A stretch of DNA of 64,000 nucleotides from Lachnospiraceae bacterium. Its GTDB lineage: Bacteria; Bacillota; Clostridia; Lachnospirales; Lachnospiraceae. The stretch spans positions 1 to 64,000 of the forward strand of contig JAJQBQ010000013.1 in NCBI GenBank assembly GCA_021203205.1. Direction: 5' to 3'. The notes beneath the pieces are model-generated. The model was not told where the DNA came from. It searched no databases and saw only the letters and a program-made list of their open reading frames with translations. The translations under genes and the position numbers were made by a program. Numbering within the stretch: the stretch's first letter is position 1; each line of letters begins with the position of its first letter. This document shows positions 59,918-64,000 of this stretch, one piece after another.

Positions 59918-60111
59918 GTGACTATTCGCAGCCACTTATTCAGAAGATAAGATGAACCGTCGAACTTGTTCGTAAGGGACATCTTATCTTCTGAATAAGC
60001 GACTGGAACAGTCGCCGTCCCCAACTCGCAGAAACTTCGTGAAATTTATCATTTCAATGGAATTCACAGTCGAAGTTTCTGCGAGCTGGGGATGGGGCTG
60101 TGAATAATCAC
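59918..60111 (+). ncRNA. multi-hairpin structured element in leader
   Basis: An outer stem of 16 bases (59918-59933 with 60096-60111, two mismatches) encloses three hairpins. One is a perfect 20-bp stem, 59935-59954 with 59980-59999. One is CGACTG gaa CAGTCG, 60000-60014. One is a stem of about 22 bp, 60017-60039 with 60071-60093. Transcription from the promoter at 59857 would include all of it. It may be a leader RNA, an independent RNA or a palindromic DNA repeat. No T-run closes it, so it probably continues into the hydrolase gene. I match it to no known RNA family. Confidence 0.55.
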
Positions 60112-60263
60112 ATGTAGAAGAAGCAGAAGTAATAATTACGGAAATACATCCGGGGTATTTATTTAATGGATGATGAAATCATCGGATGCAACAGTAATAA
60201 ATCCGGAAATATATAGCAGATTTGACACATACAGTTCTGACATCTATCGAAAGGAGTTTCAAA

Positions 60264-61844
60264 TTGAAGAAAAAGTACGCTGGTTTTCTTTCAACATTTG
60301 CCCTGGCAGCAGGCCTTCTGGCGCTGTCCGTATCGGCGGAGGGGCTGGACACACAGATTCCCGGGGCCGGCATGGCCGTCGTGCTGAATCAGTATTACGC
60401 GGAAACGGACGACCCCCAGGCGGAGATCGCAGCCATGCTGGAACAGGTTTCCGACATGGAAACAGTCTCTGAGACGGAGGAGGATGAAACAACTTCGGAG
60501 GAAGAAAGCACCGAGGCGGAAGAAACGGAGGAGGAGACCGATCCTCTGATGGCGTACTATGACACCATTGTCATCTCACAGGTGACGGATGATTCTTACG
60601 TGAATGTCCGCACGGAGCCGAATACGGATTCCGAGATTATCGGCAAGCTGTACGACAACTGTGCGGCGACCATTGTGAGCGAGGAAGACGGCTGGTATAA
60701 GATTCAGTCCGGAACGGTGGAAGGTTATGTGAAGGCTTCCTACTTTGTCACCGGGGATGAGGCCAGGGAACTGGCTCTGGAGCTGGGCGAGGTTGTGGCG
60801 ACCGTTACCGCCAATATCTTAAATGTTCGCGCCGATCAGGGCACGGATGAAACCTGGCTGACGATTCTGGAGTATGGCACCGAAGTGGAGGTGCTGGAAT
60901 ACGGCGATAACTGGGTAAAAGTGGCGGTGGACGATGACCTGGTGGGCTGGGTATCCGCGGATTATGTGGATATCCGGGTAGACTTTGACACAGCCATCTC
61001 TCTGGAAGAGGAGGAGCAGCTGCTTGCGGAAGAGGCTGCGCGTCTGCAGGCTTATGAAGATGCCATGGCGAAGCTGGCACAGCAGACGGAGGAAACCACT
61101 ACGGAGGAGCAGACCACCACGGCGGAGGAGACGACCACAACGGCTGCCGAGACCACGACAACCACCGCATCAAATTCCGACGGCGTAACATTCACGACCA
61201 CGAGCGATACGATCTATGCTACCGCGAATGTTTACATACGTTCCGGCTACAGCACCAGTACCTCGAAGATCGCGAAGGTTACAAGCGGCACAGCCTTAAA
61301 GCGCACCGGTATCGGTTCGAACGGCTGGGATCGGGTATACTATAACGGCACGACCTGTTATGTGTACGCAAAGTACTTCACAACGGAAGCGCCGACCACC
61401 ACCACGACACAGACGACTACCGAGGCGGAGGAGACCACCACAACCACAACCACCACGACAAGCTCGGATCTGGACGATCTTCGGGCGGCTGTGGTAGCCT
61501 ACGCATTACAGTTTGTCGGTAACCCATATGTCTACGGCGGCACCAGCCTGACGAACGGCACGGACTGCTCCGGTTTCACCATGAGCGTTTACGCACACTT
61601 TGGCATCACCATCTGCCACAGTTCCAAAGGGCAGGTGAACTACGGTATCGCGGTGAACGTATCGGAGAGTGATCTCCTTCCGGGCGACCTGCTCTTCTAC
61701 TCGAACGACGGCTCCACCATCGGACATGTGGCACTCTACATAGGCAACGGACAGGTGGTACATGCCAGCACCGCAAAGACGGGCATCAAGATTTCTACCT
61801 GGAACTACCGCACACCGGTGGCGGCGAGAAGGCTGATCTACTGA
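60264..61844 (+). CDS. secreted SH3-NlpC/P60 cell-wall hydrolase
   Basis: A 526-residue exported endopeptidase. The signal peptide starts MKKKYAGFLSTFALAAGLLA and ends near VSA-EG. There are three bacterial SH3 domains (about residues 95-155, 170-235, 310-365: VNVRTEPNTDSEIIGKL, LNVRADQGTDE, VYIRSGYSTSTSKI). They are joined by Thr/Glu-rich linkers. The C-terminal NlpC/P60 domain has Cys435 (TDCSGFTMS), His488 (IGHVALYIG) and His500 (VVHAST). It should cut peptide stems of peptidoglycan. The start is TTG 60264 after AAAGGAG; an upstream TTG at 60222 lacks a site and would extend the signal oddly. A long structured leader precedes it. Confidence 0.93.
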   Translation: MKKKYAGFLSTFALAAGLLALSVSAEGLDTQIPGAGMAVVLNQYYAETDDPQAEIAAMLEQVSDMETVSETEEDETTSEEESTEAEETEEETDPLMAYYDTIVISQVTDDSYVNVRTEPNTDSEIIGKLYDNCAATIVSEEDGWYKIQSGTVEGYVKASYFVTGDEARELALELGEVVATVTANILNVRADQGTDETWLTILEYGTEVEVLEYGDNWVKVAVDDDLVGWVSADYVDIRVDFDTAISLEEEEQLLAEEAARLQAYEDAMAKLAQQTEETTTEEQTTTAEETTTTAAETTTTTASNSDGVTFTTTSDTIYATANVYIRSGYSTSTSKIAKVTSGTALKRTGIGSNGWDRVYYNGTTCYVYAKYFTTEAPTTTTTQTTTEAEETTTTTTTTTSSDLDDLRAAVVAYALQFVGNPYVYGGTSLTNGTDCSGFTMSVYAHFGITICHSSKGQVNYGIAVNVSESDLLPGDLLFYSNDGSTIGHVALYIGNGQVVHASTAKTGIKISTWNYRTPVAARRLIY

Positions 61845-61878
61845 TAAGAAAGATATGATCTGACAGGGGTTAACATCA

Positions 61879-61923
61879 ACAGGCCATGAAGCGAATTTGG
61901 AGTCGTTTCATGGCCTGTTTTTT
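61879..61923 (+). terminator. terminator of cell-wall hydrolase gene
   Basis: AACAGGCCATGAA pairs with TTCATGGCCTGTT, then a T-run. Confidence 0.9.
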
Positions 61924-62007
61924 CGATCCTTCTATTTTGATCATCCGCACTGAAAAATGAAATTCCCTTATCTGTGACAGGAAGACACCACGAATTTATC
62001 CGTGCAT

Positions 62008-62031
62008 AGTCAACGCGAAGCGTTTGCTACA
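62008..62031. repeat. fragment of dispersed palindromic repeat
   Basis: AGTCAACGCGAAGCGTTTGC is the inverse orientation of the GAACGCTTCGCGTTGACT unit at 51679. Confidence 0.55.
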
Positions 62032-62060
62032 GTGCTCCCGCAGACCTTAGGTCATCATAT

Positions 62061-62108
62061 GAAAAGTCCACCGAAACTGTAAGGAAATACGGTTTCGATG
62101 GACTTTTC
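62061..62108. terminator. hairpin after ABC-2 permease gene
   Basis: GAAAAGTCCACCGAAAC (62061-62077) pairs with GTTTCGATGGACTTTTC (62092-62108), one mismatch. Its position about 115 bases past the minus-strand gene suits a terminator for it. Confidence 0.65.
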
Positions 62109-62224
62109 AGAAGTCATGATTCTCTGTTTTCTATCATCCAAAGGTTGTCCCAGATGTCAAAAGCAGTTTACGGATCGCAGTAAAGTTGTTCTTCACGGAC
62201 ATTGAGATTATTGTGGGGGAAGAT

Positions 62225-63679
62225 TTATACTTCCCGCCTTGTAAACCCGTCGTACCCCGTAAGCAGGAACACTACCATATATACCACGATCGTGCACAGC
62301 GCAAAGCCGATCGTGTGGTTCGCGAACATCGATGTACCCTGCAGGAGGGAGGAGAGGTCTGTGTTTGCAAAGAGCAGATATCTTCCGAAGTCCAGATTAA
62401 AGAGGGCGAAGAGGGAAGTGATCGTGCTGCCGCAAAGCTGCACTGCGATGCTTAAGCCGATGGCCAGCGAGGAACTCCTTGCAAGGGCCGAGATCGCAAA
62501 TGCCAGCGTAATATTCGGGATGCAGCCTGCGAAGTTCAGTGCGTATTCCTTTAAAATGTACAGAAACGCGGTCATCGTGTGGAGTTCACCGTCCGCCACA
62601 TACAGATACTGTGTGGATGCTCCCGACAGGCCGAACATGAGCGTAGCCACAAGGACGGAGCCGAGGAAGGAAACGATCGTCAGAAAAACAGAGAGCAACA
62701 GGATCGTGAGATATTTGCTCCAGAACAGCTTTCTGCGGCTCACCGGATTGATCAGGTAGAACTTGATGGTTCCCATGGAAAATTCTTTCGCGATGATCCC
62801 GCCCGCGAAGATGATCATGAGGATGGACACAAGGCTCACCAGCGAGATGGAGGTGTCGAGGCTGGAGAAATAATCTCCGTCTACCATGTACATTTCGGAA
62901 TCATAGTCATAATAGATGGCCTGTTCGATCTGATTATCCAGCCGGTACTTTGAAATCAGGTACATAGATTGGGTCTGATCGTAGGTCTCCTGATCCACCG
63001 AGATGCCTTCTGCAATCTGCTCATCGTAGGAATCCAGCTCGATTTTTGCGCTTGAATAATCCCAGAGCACCTCGTAATCCCAGGCGTCAAAGTCCGGTTC
63101 CGTGTCCTGTGCGTAGTAGTAGTCCGCTATCATGTGCCATGTGCTGGTGTTGTCCGGGTCTATGACATCGTAATAATCGGCCAGTGTCTGGTAGTAGAGT
63201 TTCCAGTCATCGTCAAGGATGGCCTGGCAGGCCTGTTCGTACCATGTGGTGTAAGATGCGGTCATGGAGGCATCTTCGCCGTAGGTCGCTTCATAGTAGA
63301 AGTTCCAGAAGGTATCGTATATGGCATCGGATCTCCAGGTGTAATTGTAACCGTAATAATCTGCTGCCGGGATTTCATTATCCGCGCAGAATTCGATCTC
63401 TTTTTTCTGAACCTCGTAGCTTTCCTCGTCCCACCAGCCCTCGGCGTAGTCTTCCTCCAGCTCTTTCAGCTCGCTTTCATAAAAGGAAGCAAGGTCTTCT
63501 GCTTCGTCGACCACTGCATACGCATAGTCGTAGGAGTAATAGACGTCCGAACTCAGATAATCTGCCAGCTTTACCAGAGCGCCGACACCGATGACAGAGA
63601 GCGCCAGAAGCACAAGCAGTACCCAGGTGCTGGCCTTGCAGAAGAGCTTGATAAATTCGTTTTTGATGAGTTTAATCAT
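62225..63679 (-). CDS. ABC-2 type transporter permease
   Basis: A 484-residue membrane protein. It begins MIKLIKNEFIKLFCKASTWV with the first helix near 17-40. A large acidic, tyrosine-rich extracytoplasmic loop of about 220 residues follows (residues 42-260), then about five helices. FSMGTIKFYLINPVSRRKLF near 305-324 is the usual signature of ABC-2 permeases. The ATPase partner is not in the window and may lie beyond the right edge, upstream on this strand. The start could also be ATG 63694. Substrate unknown. Confidence 0.85.
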   Translation of the reverse strand: MIKLIKNEFIKLFCKASTWVLLVLLALSVIGVGALVKLADYLSSDVYYSYDYAYAVVDEAEDLASFYESELKELEEDYAEGWWDEESYEVQKKEIEFCADNEIPAADYYGYNYTWRSDAIYDTFWNFYYEATYGEDASMTASYTTWYEQACQAILDDDWKLYYQTLADYYDVIDPDNTSTWHMIADYYYAQDTEPDFDAWDYEVLWDYSSAKIELDSYDEQIAEGISVDQETYDQTQSMYLISKYRLDNQIEQAIYYDYDSEMYMVDGDYFSSLDTSISLVSLVSILMIIFAGGIIAKEFSMGTIKFYLINPVSRRKLFWSKYLTILLLSVFLTIVSFLGSVLVATLMFGLSGASTQYLYVADGELHTMTAFLYILKEYALNFAGCIPNITLAFAISALARSSSLAIGLSIAVQLCGSTITSLFALFNLDFGRYLLFANTDLSSLLQGTSMFANHTIGFALCTIVVYMVVFLLTGYDGFTRREV

Positions 63680-63774
63680 AATTTTTAACCCCATTCCGAA
63701 ACGTTTGTGAAAGACTTTTTGATTGCGTATCGCCTGGCCTTCCCCGTTTCGATAAATTTTAAATTGTCAAAACA

Positions 63775-64000
63775 TCCGTTTTTCTGATAAACAGAAGTCA
63801 TTTTTCCTTATGTCGGAATGTTTCGTATCCGATTTATGACAAACAGAAATTATTTTTTCCTTATGTCGGAACGTTTTGTATCCGATTATATGGCAAACAG
63901 AAGTCATTTTTCCTTATGCCAAAATGTTTCGTATCCGTTTATCTGACAAACAGAAGTTATTTTTTCCTTAAGTCAGAACGCTTTGTATCCATTTTTCTGA
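63775..64000 (+). repeat. 53-base tandem repeat running off the window
   Basis: Units begin at 63775, 63828, 63881, 63934 and 63988 with TCCGTTTTTCTGA-type sequence. Each contains AAACAGAA, TTTTTCCTTA and TTTCGTA or TTTTGTA. Units 1 and 3 match each other better than 2 and 4, giving a 106-base higher-order period. The array is AT-rich and lies upstream of the ABC-2 permease gene. Confidence 0.9.

Noticed and set aside
63775..64000. CRISPR array
   Set aside because: The 53-base units are similar along their whole length, with no constant short repeat and unique spacers, and no cas genes are near.

Overview
The window looks like chromosome of a gut-type Clostridia, most probably Lachnospiraceae. 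I infer this from protein style, moderate GC, strong AGGAGG ribosome binding sites, sigma-A promoters and frequent TTG starts. The evidence is family-level protein resemblance only; there is no rRNA in the window to confirm it. I see no prophage, complete insertion sequence or CRISPR array.

Left end (1-5.9 kb): an operon-like set with a circularly permuted ATP-grasp protein, an alpha-E protein, a transglutaminase-like protein and two paralogous aspartoacylase/succinylglutamate desuccinylase-like proteins. The second paralogue has lost its metal ligands. A 48-residue protein follows with its own promoter. Then come groES-groEL behind a CIRCE operator (6-8.2 kb), a small membrane protein, guaB, a very long lacZ-type beta-galactosidase, and a minus-strand folE-queE-queD group for the queuosine precursor pathway (15.5-17.8 kb).

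18-22 kb: a remnant of an AAA ATPase broken inside its Walker A motif, an AAA/PD-(D/E)XK protein of a family common in gut bacteria, and an RsmF-like rRNA methyltransferase. 22-32.8 kb: a complete oligopeptide ABC transporter (lipoprotein, two permeases, two ATPases). Several of its subunits are unusually enlarged: about 235 extra residues inside one ATPase and a membrane tail on the other. Two unrecognised membrane proteins follow.

33-53.9 kb: tRNA-Val, a YitT protein, a subtilisin-like protease, hflX, ispD, a DUF4250 protein, a small multidrug-export-family protein, carAB, a UDP-sugar pyrophosphorylase, argS, a zinc-dependent phospholipase C-like protein, a CPBP protease, a family 2 glycosyltransferase and a CinA C-terminal amidase. 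54-59.6 kb: a DUF1854 protein sandwiched between two ABC exporters that both carry a cytosolic N-terminal domain and a zinc ribbon. The right end holds an SH3-NlpC/P60 cell-wall hydrolase behind a consensus promoter and a 194-base multi-hairpin element, an ABC-2 type permease, and a tandem repeat running off the edge.

Two genome-wide habits stand out. Intergenic regions are crowded with palindromic repeats and short tandem repeats, some directly against -35 boxes. Many conserved enzymes (CarA, IspD, ArgS, RsmF, QueE, the transglutaminase, the S8 protease, one ABC exporter, LacZ) carry hydrophilic in-frame inserts, several of them built from short tandem repeats. The best candidates for something undescribed are the ATP-grasp/transglutaminase/paired-deacylase operon, the ABC-DUF1854-ABC module and the structured element at 59918-60111.
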